Source: Dermanyssus gallinae | Taxonomy: Eukaryota; Arthropoda; Arachnida; Mesostigmata; Dermanyssidae | Reading direction: 5' to 3' | DNA length: 64,000 nt | NCBI GenBank assembly: GCA_003439945.1 | Contig: QVRM01004827.1 | Span: 216,501 to 280,500, forward strand | In this document: piece by piece, positions 26,351 through 39,022 of the stretch | Layout: each line of letters begins with the position of its first letter | How positions within the stretch are numbered: the stretch's first letter is position 1 | Program-made: the position numbers and the translations under genes | The notes under the pieces: model-generated | Databases searched by the model: none | Seen by the model: the letters and a program-made list of their open reading frames with translations, nothing else | What the model was told of the DNA's origin: nothing

Positions 26351-28801
26351 GCAAACGGCTGCATGCAAACAAGCAAACAAATAACAGAAAGAGCAAGTGC
26401 AAGTGATTCCAATTTGGTTCATATCTACCGGTGGCGCACACATCTTGCCCCAATTCAGCGATGGCGCAAGATTATTTTGGACAAGCTCAACTTAATGCTT
26501 CATTGTCGGATTTCATCGTCGCTCCGGAAGCCGTTCGCAATGGTGCATCGTAAATCGTGTTTCCCTGTGACTACCTTGCTTGCACACATCATCGCCTACT
26601 ACTACTACTACTACTATCGATAGTACGAATAGTAATAATCGATAAGCGCCAAACTTACTTTTGAATCGTCGCGCTCTCTATAGTGGTGTGACCAGACGCG
26701 CGCAGACAGAAGGACAGATATACACACACGCACTCAGACCCGCTCAGAGGAACACGCGCCTGGTCACAGTTGCTGGCGCTGCTAGCAGAATCAACACATG
26801 GTTGTCTCGCGTGATTAGGTCGAAGGCTATTCTGCTCGACCGGGCTGTCTTCCCGCTGGCAGAGTAGCGACCCGTCAACTCGCTGGCAAGATATTAAATC
26901 TCTCACAGAGTTTGGCCTGACACGGGAGGTCGCCGACGACGACAACAACAACAACAACAACGATGGTGAATGTGATGATGATGATACCCGCGATGACAAC
27001 GGTGATGATGATGATGATGATGATGCAGACTTCCCGGCGGCGACATACGCCGGTGTGTACTGACAGCCCCCAGATCCTGTCGCCGGTTCATTCGCCGACA
27101 ACAAGAACTAATTAACAGCGCCCTTGCTTGTGGCTCTCGGTTCGCCTTGCCTCGGCTCAGTTTTCCTTCATTCGTGGCTGGCTTCGTTGCTTCGTGCTTC
27201 CTTCCCTGTCCTTAACGCAATGGATCCTCGTGCTCCCAAGCTGTTGATCCATGGCCCCGGGAAGCGGTATTAGCCCCGTATGTGAGAGTGGCGACCAGTA
27301 GTAGCCCAACCCTCTGCTGCCCCGTACTCTGCTCGTGTATATAGGAGACGGCGGCGGGGGTCTCCGCGTTGGGGGAATCGTGGCCATTGCTATACAGTGG
27401 CTTGTCGCGTTGCGACCACCGAACGGATCTCAGCGAGTCGAGCCCACTCGCTTGACACTTTGGCACAATGTGTTCGTCAAGAGCGCAACCAGGCTTGCGT
27501 CGACGAGACACAGCTGCAAACACATCGTGCCGTGGTCGGTGTGATCATGATCACGTGGAAGCCGGCGTCGACAGCAACGCAACGCCGATAGCAGCCGGGC
27601 AACTTGGTGTGGCTGTTCGTACGAACCTCGAAAGCAAGCAGCTGTTGTTCTGCTGCTTGGTGCTTATTCTAGCCAGCAGTGGGGTTTCTACATACAACAG
27701 TTAACAACTTCACATACGTCATGTATGTCTTGTACGGCAGTTGTCGGGATGTGCTCGTGTATCTTCTGTATAAATGAAGATTCAGAGAGGAAGAGAGAGA
27801 GAGAGAGAGAGAGAGAGCGTGAAAGAGTAAGAAAGAAGTAAGAGAGAGAGAGAGAGAGTACGGAACACTTGAGTTGACCACACAACCCTTGACGCCCCCG
27901 TGTTTTGCCGAGCTTGCGGCCATCGTAGGCAAATCGTTTACAGCAGACCCGATGAAATAGAGATGAGTCCTCCTTGGCGGTCTCTCGACAGGCTCTCTTT
28001 TGCTACTCTAAATCCTTTGACTTCTAGTTTATTTAGCTAAAATGTATGTAAGTGCCGAAATTTACGTATGTGTGCATGTGATGTAATGTATGTACTGACC
28101 TACGTGGTTTCATTTGTTTAGGCCAATTCCGGCGGAGTGCCTACACCCGGTGGTGGTGGACTCGAGCTCAAGGAAAACCTCGAAGCCTGGAGAAACCTGT
28201 CTCCAGCGGCAGCAGCGTACGCTCAAATGTACTCTGCTGGTTACCCCTACGATCCGGCGGCTGCTCCGCTTGCCGGTTACCCGTTTGCCGGGTGAGTAAA
28301 TATAATCGCATCTCGTAGGAAAATCTGCTGTGTATGTTGTAAATATAATCGCAGCTCGTAGGAAAATCTGCAGACCCAAAAGTTCCAAAGTTAAAGCTTG
28401 TTTAGATTAAAGCCTCTGAACTCTCGTTCAGATCGACGATCGGTGATCCAGACTTGCATGTAGGTCATGCTTTCGACCGGTCGTAGGGGGGAGGATGTGC
28501 AGAAACAGCTACATTCCGCTCCTTTGGGGGGTTTCTACTAGGCAGTAGAATTATTACATCACCTTCGAAGCCGTATCTTACTCCGATTATCGGTATTTCT
28601 GCTCCGCAGCTACGGCATGGATCTAAACGGCGCCCGTCGCAAAAACGCCACTCGCGAAACGACGAGTACGCTGAAAGCGTGGCTGAATGAACACCGCAAG
28701 AATCCATACCCCACCAAGGGAGAAAAAATCATGCTTGCTATTATCACCAGGATGACTCTTACTCAGGTACGTTTCTTTATAGAACATCTTTAAAATGCAT
28801 A

Positions 28802-28876
<75 letters not shown>

Positions 28877-31800
28877 TTATACAAAGTTGCGCGTGAGGGC
28901 TGGTCACAACAAACACATTGCATGTGCCAAGCATTCGTCGGCATCCTCCAAACGCTGCGGCTTTGAAGTTTGGCTGGCCGGCTGACTCACCAAGCGATGA
29001 CTGTTAATAGTCGGTCTTGCTCCCTCGTTCACTTCGCTTCGGTCTGTGGTCAGATGCCGCCGTGTTTGGTCAACTTGGGCGACCATCGGTGTTGCAGCTA
29101 CTGCTGCTTCTGATGCTGCTGCCACCACCACCACTATCACCACTACCCCCGTCGTCATGCCCGTACAAACTTGTTGATAAAAGGTGTATCATGATTGTGG
29201 TCATTGTGGTCGTCATCACAGAGGGAGACCTCGGGGGTGCGAGTCTGCTCGTGTGTCTGTGTATATATGTATATGCGTGTGCGTTCGTTCATACTCTACT
29301 ACTAGACTCCCTCACGATCATCAACAACAACAAACAAGCGCACTTCAGTCTAAGTAACGACATCTACCTAGCTGCCCACCAATCGACCTAGCAACCTCCA
29401 ACTCCCCTTTGGTTTTGGGACGGCGACGACAACGACGACGACGGCGACTGTTTGTCCAGTGTGTGCCTCTCTCTTGAGATCAACGTGTGTGTGTGTGGGG
29501 GGGGGGGGGTAGAGTAATAGGTAAATAGACATGGATATGTATCTTTTTGTGTATGTGCGTATATGGTTGCGTGCCTATATGACTGTCTATCTGTGGGTCT
29601 GTCTGCTTGTGTGTGTCTTTCGGTACGTAATATATATACGCCAATGTTATACTGGCCGCTCAAAGCTACTTCGATCGGAAGAACGAGAGAAGAGAGAGAG
29701 GGAGCACGAGAAATATAGATAACGATAGGAAGAGAAGGGATGGGGGGGGGTCTTGTTTAAAGTAACTGCCTGGCGAACCTCAAATGGAGAGTTATGGTCG
29801 TCCCCGAGTTGCCGAGGCTTCGATGGTAGTTGCTTCCGATCGGGACCACACCTAATGGTTTGGCCACCACTATCCACCTAGCTGGCCTAAAGCGACAACG
29901 GCAACAACACAACCGGCAGCGGCAGCAGCAGCAGCAACGACAACAACCACAACAACAATGGCAACCACAACAATAATAACAACAACAGCGGGACCAGTGT
30001 GATGCCGACACAGTGCAGAAGTTGGTGATCTGGGAAGTAGCGCTGTGCAGGGTCGCAACACAGAGTGACAGTGGCTGCTCGAAGCGCGCTGCTGAAGAAA
30101 GCCGTCGCAATCGGTCCCTAGCGCATTGATGTCGTCTTTCGGCAGTCAGTCGGTCAGATACGCTCGGATCGGGCGTCCAAGCGTGACGCTCCTGCGCCTC
30201 GGGATGACTTTTGTGTGTTTGTGTGAACGTTTGCCCGCTGGGAATATCTGTCGAGAGAGCGCGAGAGAGAGCGAGAGAGAGAGAGAGAGGAAGCGAAAAG
30301 AAGCGACGAAGGTGAAGACGAAAGGGAAAAAGCAGCAGCAGCAGCAGCAGGGTGTGGTGTAGTTGATCCGCTGAAGTGAAATCGAAAATATATCAGAACG
30401 CTCTTTCTCTAGCAGCAGCAGCAGCAGCAGCGGTGATATCGCCGCCATCACTTCCATGGCCACCACAACCATGATCATCGCATATACATTGACAAGCAGA
30501 CGTTTTCGTCGTCACCTTTATAGCTTGGACGAATCGACCCGCTAACGAGAGGCAATTTGGACAATATGGGAGGACATCCAGTGTCGTTGCTTCTTGCTGC
30601 GCGTCCGTTGCCTAGCGTTGTGCCCGGCGTCTGTCCAAAGTACTGGATTTACACAAATCCTACCCTGCACGGCGACACTCTTGTTAGCTTAGTTCTCCCC
30701 TCGTTCCCATCTCGTTTACGTTTGAAACATTGGTCGTCATTGCCGACTTTGCTCTGGGTCGTTGCCAGTCACCGCCCTGTAGCAAGTCGCAAGTATTGTG
30801 TACAGTTGTTACTGCCGCTCCTGTTGTTGTTGTTGTTGTTGATATGTTTATTGTTGTTGTTGTTGCTGTTGCTGTGTTTGTTGTTGCTGTTGCCGTTGTT
30901 GTTATTGTTGTTGTTGTTGCTGTTGTTGCTGCGGCTGTGGTTCGTGTTACCGGGCGTTCTTGACGCTAAACACCACGCATCACGTCATTCTGACTCTATA
31001 AGTGTTGCTTGTTGTTCATAAATGTACAAAAATGATCTAGACACACACACACACAGTTGTAGTACGAGAACAGCAGAATGCTCGCGTCGTATCATTTGTT
31101 CACGGTGACAAGTACCGCGTCGACAATTACGACACTACCACTACCCTACTACTACTACCACTACTACTATCGTCAACGCGATTTGTTTAGAGTGTTTGTT
31201 TGCTACTTGCGCTTAACGCAGCCGTTTGGGGCCACCGACGCCTTCCACGGTGGCCACGGTGCGTGTAATGCGGCGAATTCGCGTTTGTTGTCGTTGTCGT
31301 CGTCGTCGTTGTTGTTGTCGTTGTTATTGCTGTTGTTGTTGTTATTGCTGTTGTCGTTGTTGTTGTCGTCGTCGTCAGAGACTGCTTACAGACTTCTAGC
31401 CGCCGTCACGCGTTGTTAGAAGTGCAGCCGAGCACTTCGTTTGTTGGTGCAGCGGTCGTTGTTGTTTTGTATAGTAGTAGTAGTAGTAGTAGCTTTCATC
31501 TCCGGCATTCAAGGCATCGAGTGCATGGGCCCGGCCGGTGACCAATGGTAGCCGGGCTAAACGCTAGACGCTGCGGTCGACGTCGTAGTATTTAGTCCGC
31601 TTTTGCCTCCCTCCCTCCCTTGTCCTCATGTAGTGCCGTTTGCCGTAGACATGCCTCGTAGAGTGTCCGCCGGCTGGCGTCCCTATCGCCCCCATCAGCA
31701 GCCATCACTCGTAGACCGTAGAGCTTACTTTTTCACCACGACGAGTTCGACGAGTTCAGCCAGCCTGTACTACTTACTACTAGCCTGTATGTAGGGTGCA

Positions 31801-33155
31801 ATGCCTAACTAGATTGACATTGTACGCATCAGTCAGCCTGTATGTGTAAACGCGCCTGGTCAGTGCATGTTTTCTCGGCTCAGACCTGTCGAACAAAGCG
31901 AAAGAAGTCATTTGCTCGCTTTACACACACAAATATATATATATATATATATATAGAAAAAGAGACCAAGAAGTGAGACAGACGAAGCCAACAACACACT
32001 CTGTATGATGCTATCTGTCATCAGGATGTAACAAGCGCCGTCGTGCGCTCGTCCGCGCACCCAATACAGGCAGGCATGCGGAGATGAGAGACAAACTGTT
32101 TGCTGCCAGTCACCAGTGTCTTGGCAAGAGATTGGAAGTCTTTACTTAGCCTGCAGTTATCCTGGTCGCGTAGTAATAGCGTTCTAGTGGTAGTGCTTGC
32201 GTAGTATTATTTGTCGTTACTGTTGTTGTTTTTGTATTATTTGTTTGTTGTAGCTGTTGTTGCTGTTGCTGTTGTCGTTTTTGTTGTTGTTATCCGTTTT
32301 TGTATTAGTTGTTGTTTTCGTTGTTGTTATCGTTTTTGTTGCTATTGTTGTTGTTAATAAAATAGTGGCACTAGTTGTAAAAATACTGTTAGCTCATAGG
32401 AAGGTAACAGTTATCTGTCTGTCTGGTCGGCTGGCTGACTTTGTGCCCTTTATGTCTATGGTTGGGGCACAGCACGTCAAGCCTGAGGAGCCTGAGTCAT
32501 GAGCATGTGAGTCAGCCAGCGACAGTGTCCGGCTGTCACTGCAAATTGCCTCTAGACAGTTTCTAGACGTTGTGTGTGTACCAAGTGAGTGATGTCTTCT
32601 ATTGCTAACTTTTCTCTCACGTTCCGTTCCGTGCCGTGCAGGTATCGACCTGGTTCGCGAATGCGCGTCGGAGACTCAAAAAGGAGAACAAGATGACCTG
32701 GTCACCGCGTAATCGTTGCGACGAAGACGATGACGATGACCTCGACGAGGCGACCCCGACAAACAACAACAACAACACGACGTCTTCGGCGGCGGCGGGA
32801 GCTCGCGAAGATGGCCAGTTGCGCGGACAGCCTCCGTCGGCTGACCAGCAGCGTGCGGCGCTCTTGGCCGCCGAGGAGTTGGCGCAGCGCAACAAGCAAC
32901 TCGCTGAGCTGATGCGCGGGGGCAGCGGTGGGGGTCTTGGCGGCGGCTGTAACGGTGGGGGCAACGGTGGCCCCGACTGTCCGCCCGGAGGACTCGGAAT
33001 GGCCGGAGGCCTGCTGGGCCCCGGTGGCCTCCATCCGGCGCTGCTCGGCCACCCGCATCCTCATCTAGCGCAGCTGCATGGTCTGCTGCAGCTGAAACGG
33101 TCCGCGCCGCCTGCTTCACAGGACGACGAAAACGGTAAGAAGCGAGAAACCAAAA

Positions 33156-33194
<39 letters not shown>

Positions 33195-35436
33195 GCGAAA
33201 GAAAAGAGACAGAGAAAGGGTGAGAGATAGTAGCAAAAGAGCAGGTCAGGAGAGGAAAGCATTTTACCGCGCTCCACACTCAAGCTGTTAGCTTTAGTTA
33301 GTTGTTTGTTTGTCTGCCTGTGCGTGTGTTCCTTTGTTTATCCGTTTTGTATTCCGCTTGATTGGTCTGATGGGCTGAGTGTGAGCGTCAGTCGGCCTAG
33401 TAATTCGTCGTTGCTGTTGCCATTCGTCCTGGCGTTGCTGTTGTTGTTAGTAAAGGGGTTTGCCCTTCGACCAGAAGGAGGAATTGTGGAGGAAGAGCGA
33501 GAATAGACGGTCGAACTGATAGGCTGTACTGGGGCATACCTTTTGGCCACCCATCTCTGTCTCCATTGTTCACCTCTGGAGAATGGGGTGAATGCTTGCT
33601 GCGGGTGTGACGCAGTTGAGCAAGTGGGCGGCCAAGGCAATAGACCAAGGGTTAAAGAGGGTCTTCTTCGCCACCGCTTTAGTGCACTCCCTGCGCTGCC
33701 CTTCCTGCCTTCCCCTCCCATCACCATAAGGACTACTAAACAAGTTCTCCTGCTCTCTGCCTGCTCAAGGATGGGATGACTGTTATTTATGGAGCCACTT
33801 ACTCTTTTGCTCCAACTGGCGGTTCCCCTTTGCTACCTGCCTACCTACGTACCTCCCTTCCTCTAACTTCCTTTCGTGCTTCCTTCCTCAAAGTGGTTGG
33901 CTTTCTCCGCAGCAGCAACAACAACACCAACAACAATAACAACGACGACAACAACCACACCAGCAGCAGCAGTAGCAGAATCCTCTTGACCACGGGGCAG
34001 ACGACAGGGGTGCCTGCCGGCTTGGCGGCCTGACCATCAAGGCGCTACCGTCAAGGCTGCTTCAGCTTGGCCGGCGCCACGGCCACAGCCGCGCCCGCCC
34101 GATTGGGCTGGGTGTCTGCGGCGGATTTGGTTGGCCGCTGTTAGACCGTTAGATCGTTGCGCCGTTAGACGACCGCGGCAGCAAGTGGATAGCGAGGGAG
34201 TCATAATGGCCTGCTTCGCTAACAGCAGCAGCAGCTGCAGCAGCAGGCTAGGCTACGCTCAATCGTGGCTCAACGGTAGCGAGGCTGGCTGGCGGTCATG
34301 GCGGGCCGCTCCGATTTGCCCCCGCCTGTCTGCCTGCTTCTTCGTCTCTCTCCGAGTTGCCGCCTCGCCACCGTCAGGCCTCCAGGGAGGGAGGGAGGGA
34401 GGGAGGGAGGGATGAAGGAAGGAAGGCACGGAGCAAGGGAGGCCTGGAGGTAGAGTAGAAGTCCGGAACACCGCTAACTGGAGCGGGAGAGAAGCAAGCC
34501 GCCGGCCGGCCGATTGAAACGGGGATTTGGCGCCCCCGCCTAATAGAGAAATCGTCGATAGCACGCTGAGAGTGCGTCTGGCCAAAGTCGTTGTGGCAAG
34601 CACACAAGCACTCTCTGTTCGCTGCTGCTGCTGCCGCCGCCGCCGCCGCTGCCGCCACCATGGGCTGCTGCTAGCCAATTTAGCTTCTTTCGTGTGCGAG
34701 AATGTGTGTGCCCAGTGTATGTGTGTGTGAGAGAGATTGTACGCGTGTAAGTGATAGCGTACGACGTTTCGTCGTTGACAAGGCAGGAACGCAAACGGGT
34801 GAAGTTCATTGCGTGTTGTTTATTCGTTTGTTGGTTGGTTTCGTTATTCCCGTTGCAGATCTCGTTGACGTCGACGATCGTCCCGAGCCGTCGCCGAAGC
34901 GTGAACGTCGATCGAGCGAGGGATCCGCGAGCGACAACGACGTGAACGACGCGGCGTCTGGCGCCGACGGCCACTGCAAATCGCCCGGCTCGCCGGCGGA
35001 ACACCGTTCGGCGCTCAGCGGCCACACGAGCGCCGGCAGTCCCGGCGGCCACAAGCCGCGCATCTGGAGCATCGTCGACACGGCAACCGAACGCGAGGAG
35101 TCGCACAAGTCGTCGCCCGGCCGAAGTCCCGCATCGTCACCACCCTTGCCGCCCCACTCGTCGTCGCTGGCCTCATCTCTGGCCGCAGCGGCAGCGGCCG
35201 CCTCCGTTCCACCACCGCCGCCCACCGCTCTCAACTCGTTGATCGCCGACCGCCTGTTCGGCGCCCATGCGGCTGCCGCAGCCGCCGTCCAGCACAAGCA
35301 GTGGTACGCCGCGCTCGCACACAACGCCGCCGCGGCAGCAGCGGCGGCCGCCGCCCACGCTCACGCTCACGCGCAAGCCCAGGCGCAGCAAAGGGCGCAG
35401 TCGCCCGCCGCCTCGACGGCATCTTCCACCTCGTAG
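25072..35436 (+). CDS. iro: Iroquois-class TALE homeobox transcription factor (six exons)
   Basis: Six exons (25072-25346, 26053-26251, 28122-28291, 28610-28766, 32642-33134, 34859-35436) join with GT-AG introns and matching phases into 1872 nt, 623 residues plus stop. Seen in order: VKREPP near residue 8 (fits a SUMO consensus), the conserved DPVT-x3-ICSC motif (76-86), LKENL (about 174), [12 protein letters not shown] leading into the TALE homeodomain (about 222-287, [17 protein letters not shown]), an acidic run (295-302), an Ala/Leu helix-like stretch, a Gly-rich region, the IRO box [11 protein letters not shown] (497-507) and Ala/His-Ala/Gln repeats. Iroquois factors act in the nucleus as DNA-binding patterning regulators. 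The layout fits arthropod ara/caup/mirr; the paralogue is unresolved. ATG 25072 is the first in-frame Met of the exon, but an upstream coding exon is possible. Confidence 0.93.
25347..26052 (+). other. Iroquois intron A
   Basis: Donor GTGAGA and acceptor GATTGCAG. It contains AAC/CAG triplets (25420-25520) and a (TA)n run at 25565-25597. The junction rebuilds an Arg codon (AG+A) and yields QYQRLASS, the expected continuity after the CSC motif. Confidence 0.85.
26053..26251 (+). CDS. iro: Iroquois exon B: Pro/Ala-rich linker
   Basis: 199 nt that complete the Arg codon of the previous exon and end in phase 0 at GGC|gtaagt. It encodes [15 protein letters not shown] and then an Ala-rich run and GFLPLGG. 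Such low-complexity linkers between the CSC motif and homeodomain are poorly conserved in the family. A second AG at 26063-26064 would break the frame join, which favours the acceptor at 26052. Confidence 0.85.
26252..28121 (+). other. Iroquois intron B
   Basis: Donor GTAAGT and acceptor TTTGTTTAG. It contains (TA)n at about 26317-26345, CTA/CAT triplets, GAT/CAT triplets near 26950-27025 and (GA)n at 27786-27858. No further exon was recognised. Confidence 0.85.
28122..28291 (+). CDS. iro: Iroquois exon C: LKENL region
   Basis: 170 nt, starting in phase 0 and ending in phase 2 (GG|gtgagt). It encodes [21 protein letters not shown], a Tyr/Ala-rich stretch and AGYPFA, which match the DLKENL and GYPF segments that precede the homeodomain in arthropod Iroquois proteins. 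Confidence 0.9.
28297..28371 (+). repeat. 43-bp tandem duplication next to a splice donor
   Basis: A 32-nt core (TAAATATAATCGCATCTCG...) at 28297-28328 recurs at 28340-28371 with one mismatch. The first copy begins inside the donor region of exon C; the second lacks the GTGAG and so cannot act as a duplicate donor. Confidence 0.85.
28610..28766 (+). CDS. iro: Iroquois exon D: N-terminal part of the homeodomain
   Basis: 157 nt between CTCCGCAG and CAG|gtacgt. It encodes [17 protein letters not shown] through MTLTQ: helix 1, the three-residue TALE loop (PYP) and helix 2. The block is nearly invariant across animals. Here the usual ITKMTLTQ reads ITRMTLTQ, a conservative change. The intron after Gln splits the homeodomain just before helix 3. 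Confidence 0.95.
28767..32641 (+). other. Iroquois intron D (within the homeodomain)
   Basis: A 3.9-kb intron with (TA)n at 28809-28880, (GT)n and poly-G at 29485-29508, CAA/CAG arrays at 29885-29990, (GA)n at 30255-30290, (CAG)n at 30333-30349 and 30411-30431, GTT arrays at 30811-30935, 31283-31376 and 32212-32360, and (TA)n at 31932-31954. No nested gene was recognised. Confidence 0.85.
32642..33134 (+). CDS. iro: Iroquois exon E: recognition helix, acidic run, Gly-rich region
   Basis: 493 nt starting [20 protein letters not shown], which is helix 3 with the invariant WFANARRR, then [14 protein letters not shown], poly-Asn, a Gln/Leu/Ala-rich helix-like stretch (about 332-358) and a Gly-rich segment with [14 protein letters not shown]. 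It ends in phase 1 (AAC G|gtaaga). The acidic run directly after the homeodomain is a typical Iroquois feature. A (GT)n(GA)n microsatellite starts about 20 bp after the donor. Confidence 0.95.
33135..34858 (+). other. Iroquois intron E
   Basis: Donor GTAAGA and acceptor CCCGTTGCAG. It contains (GT)n(GA)n at 33155-33195, AAC/CAG triplets at 33911-33980 and a GGGA run at 34384-34412. No additional exon was recognised. Confidence 0.85.
34859..35436 (+). CDS. iro: Iroquois terminal exon: IRO box and C-terminus
   Basis: 578 nt that complete an Asp codon (G+AT) and end at TAG 35434-35436. It encodes [20 protein letters not shown] (basic and Ser-rich), then the IRO box [11 protein letters not shown], which defines the Iroquois class, poly-Ala and poly-Pro runs, and an Ala, His-Ala and Gln-Ala repeat tail ending STASSTS. 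The repeats are imperfect at the codon level, so they are not a recent pure-triplet expansion. Confidence 0.95.
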
Positions 35437-36850
35437 ACCCTCCGATCTCGTTCCTACTTTCTGCTCGTCATGCTTGTGTGTCTGTTCTGTAATCTGTCTG
35501 TCCGTTTTTCCATCGTCGTCGTCTTTATCCTTCTTCTTCCTCCTCTCTGGTCGTTATCTCGACCTCGACCTCTTTACGTTGTCATGATGGTCCTGGTTTT
35601 TTGGCCTGGTCCCCTCCCCACTCTTCTTCTTACACTGCCTGGCCTGAGGGCGTAGGTCTGCTGTCACCCCCGATGCGTGTTCCCTTCTCGATTCGTCTTC
35701 CTGCCGCACCTGCCTGCATCTGTCGGGCGGCTGGCCAATTTCATGTTCCTCACCTCTTCTTTGTTCACTCATCATCAGCCCTTTCATTATTACACCACGC
35801 TTGAGCGAGGGATGAACTATCAGCGGTGCCGTCTGTACGGCACGCGTGGTCGATCGTGGATCTCACAACTAATACTATTAATAATACTGATAATAGTAAT
35901 AATAACGATGATGATGGTGACGATGATGATAGTTATTATAATAAGAATAACAGTAATAATAATAATCACAACAACAACAAGTTGGGTAGTAAATAGTAGG
36001 CTAAGAGGGTCACCGCGCGTTCGGACAGACGGCTGCCGGTGGCAAGTAGAAGGCCATGGCCAATTAATGGAATCGTTGCAATATACCTTCTTTCTCATCT
36101 GCTTGCTCCTCTTCCGAGGGCTGCGCGATGCGGGCAAAGATGAAGAAAAACTTAGAGAGAGATCATAATAGCCAGACAGGCCACCGCTATGCTTGCTGCC
36201 GTGGCAAGTGTTCATCGTCCGGAGTCTATCTGGGACCTTACTATACTATAGTGGAGTCTGTGGGCAGAGCGCGTGAGCGGAGACATGCTGTTGTTGTGGT
36301 TATCGTGCGATGTGCGTCGATCCACCACTGTCAATCCACCGACCCGGTTGACACGGGATGACAGGATGACCCACCTACCTGTTTACGTGTGCGTCATGTA
36401 GATCAAGATGCAGACGACGATGACGACTGGAACCCTTACGCCTTTCTCTGAACGCGAATAAACGAAAGGCAGCGGGCAACCAATCAAGAGTGAGCGGCGG
36501 GCGGATGGTTTTTTCCATTGGGCGCGACGTCTTGCGCGTGGCCACGTCCGACGACTGACGATTCGCACCTTATAGAAGTACGTCTCCGACGAGTAACGCG
36601 TATATCGAAGAGTAAAGATGAACAGAACAGAACCAGAACAAAACGAAAATCGAATGAACACAGGCGCAACGGCAACGATCCCCATAACAATGCATAGATC
36701 TTAACTACCGGTCGACCGACGCCTGTCTAGGGGGCGTCGTAGGAGAATATGGCCTCGCGTCAGCCTGTGCCGGCGCGGGGCCGTATGTGATGTGTGCGTG
36801 TGTATAGAAACTAAACTAATGAGAACTAATTGCGTCGGTGGTAATAAAAA
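35437..36850 (+). other. Probable 3' UTR of the Iroquois gene
   Basis: No frame continues after TAG. Two AATAAA hexamers follow at 36457-36462 and 36843-36848 and are candidate polyadenylation signals. An AAT/GAT-rich microsatellite lies at 35866-35990. The actual cleavage site cannot be seen. Confidence 0.4.
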
Positions 36851-38991
36851 GAGAATGAAATATAACGGGTCGAGCCGTTTGCCTCCGCCTCCCGGTGTGG
36901 GAACTTCGACGATCGAGTGATAGATAGTGAGGCTCGCCGGCCCTGATGTTCGAGTCATCCAGGTTTTACATGGCAACGCATGGGGCACTGCTGGGATGGC
37001 CGCAGATTTGCTTCTGTGGCCGTTCGAGCGGCCGCCCTCCAAAGTCCAAGTGCAAGCAGAAGTAGTGGCAGGTTGCTGTTACCTTTGCTCGTTCTTCACA
37101 GACCCTCTCCTGATACACATGGTTAAACAAACCAACAAACATACGAACCACCACCACCACCACAACTAAACAAGCAGCGTGCAGCATTACCTACAATAGT
37201 AACAACACAGACTGCAAACGAAAACCAGCAGCAATAGCTGTAAGCGAAACGATGACGACGACAACAGGAACAACAACAACAACAATACAACCAACCATAT
37301 AATGTGTAGTGCCACTGAAACGCGTGCAGTACTTTAATTAAGTGACTATTCCTTTTGCTCGCCTCGTTTCCTCTTCACACTCACCTGAATAGAGGAGGGA
37401 GAAAGAAGCCTATGAGACCACACATGCGGATTAACTGCAACAACAACAACACACCGGCAGCGCCCACAATGTAGTTATTGGCCGGAAACACAAGACAACT
37501 TATTGAACAACGTGAGCAGCAGCGGTAGCAATAGACCGAATGAACAGAGAAGGCATCTGAAGGTGGTGAGGTAGCTGGCTAGGTTGTTCGAGGTTCTGGC
37601 TTCGTCTTTCGGGCTGGCACTGTGACAGTAAAGTGGGGGAATGTGAACTTTGTCGAAGAACCAGTAACCAGACTGAACATGAATGGCGTGTGGTGGCCGT
37701 CAGGCTCATATACACACACAGAGATTTATGCTGCTTTTTCGAAATCCTTGCCACCTTCTTTTGTCACTACTGAGGAGAGTTACAATGGTTTAATGGCGTT
37801 CTATTGATGTTGGTAGACAGGAAAAGCGAATGAAAAAGACAAAGATCGAGAGAGAGAGAGAGAGGGATAGAGGGCGGGAAAAAGAACCCAACAGATCTAC
37901 AGAAAAGCTAACGCGGCGAAACTAAGTGTGAGAATGCGAGGGAATGCGAAAAATAACGCAGGAAGCAAACTATGTCGTTATTGACTTAATTTTTGTAAAT
38001 AATAAATGTAAATACAATATTAAATATTACTACGTCGCGTTGTCATTATATACTGAAATACATCTGCTTGGAGACATTTCAAGTAGTTATTTTACGGCAA
38101 GGAAGCCAACTGCTACACGTATTGTATGCTGTTATTTGTTATTTGTCCTAATTTTATTATTATTAATGCTGGAAGTTGAATTGGATCCAAAAAGCAGAAA
38201 CGGAGGGGAACACAGTCTCTCCGATCTAGATACAAAACCCCAATCGAAACAAAGGCTAATCTTTGTAACAACTTGTTGCTGGCTGTGACTAAGGAACTGT
38301 CGGTTTAGCAAGCTGTATAAATATAAATGTATTTTATTTTAAATATTTGCACAAGTTATTTTATTTTCATTTTTAATTTCTTCTTTCGGTATTGTCTTTT
38401 GTTGCATTTCTCTGCGGGGAAAATTCAAATAGGTCCAGTGGTTGCAGAGATTGCAGCCCAGTATAAAAACGTTCATTCTAATATGTATAACAATTTTGCG
38501 TACTGGTGGGTTCAACTCCGGCGCGACAAACACTAATTTAGAACACGTATTGCGTAAGAATTTCACATTTGTGTTATAAAAAAACTAGTATAACAGCTAA
38601 TTTTAATTATATTACAAATGTGGAAATCCTTGGAAATAACTGGTTTTATTAATTTCTGGAATAAACGTGCGTTTGTTACGTCAAACTTGAACCCGCAACT
38701 TACAGGGTGAAGGTCACCTTGACTGGGTATTTCCGTTTAGGTGACTAGGTATGGCGTCTATTTTTCAGTTCCTCAGTACCGGTGTTAACAGTCGTCGCAC
38801 TACTTCGTGATACTGTGGCCACGTTTTCCACTATTGCCGGCTTCATACCGCATCTCACAAATTCCGTGCGGATACCCGAGTCAATGCGTCGTCGGTAATG
38901 TTTCGTTGTTCAGACTCTGCAGATGCATATGCTGTCCCCTACTCCATATCTAGTCCTGGCAACGCAACTATTTTTTCATTTGGCAATTTGC

Positions 38992-39022
<31 letters not shown>
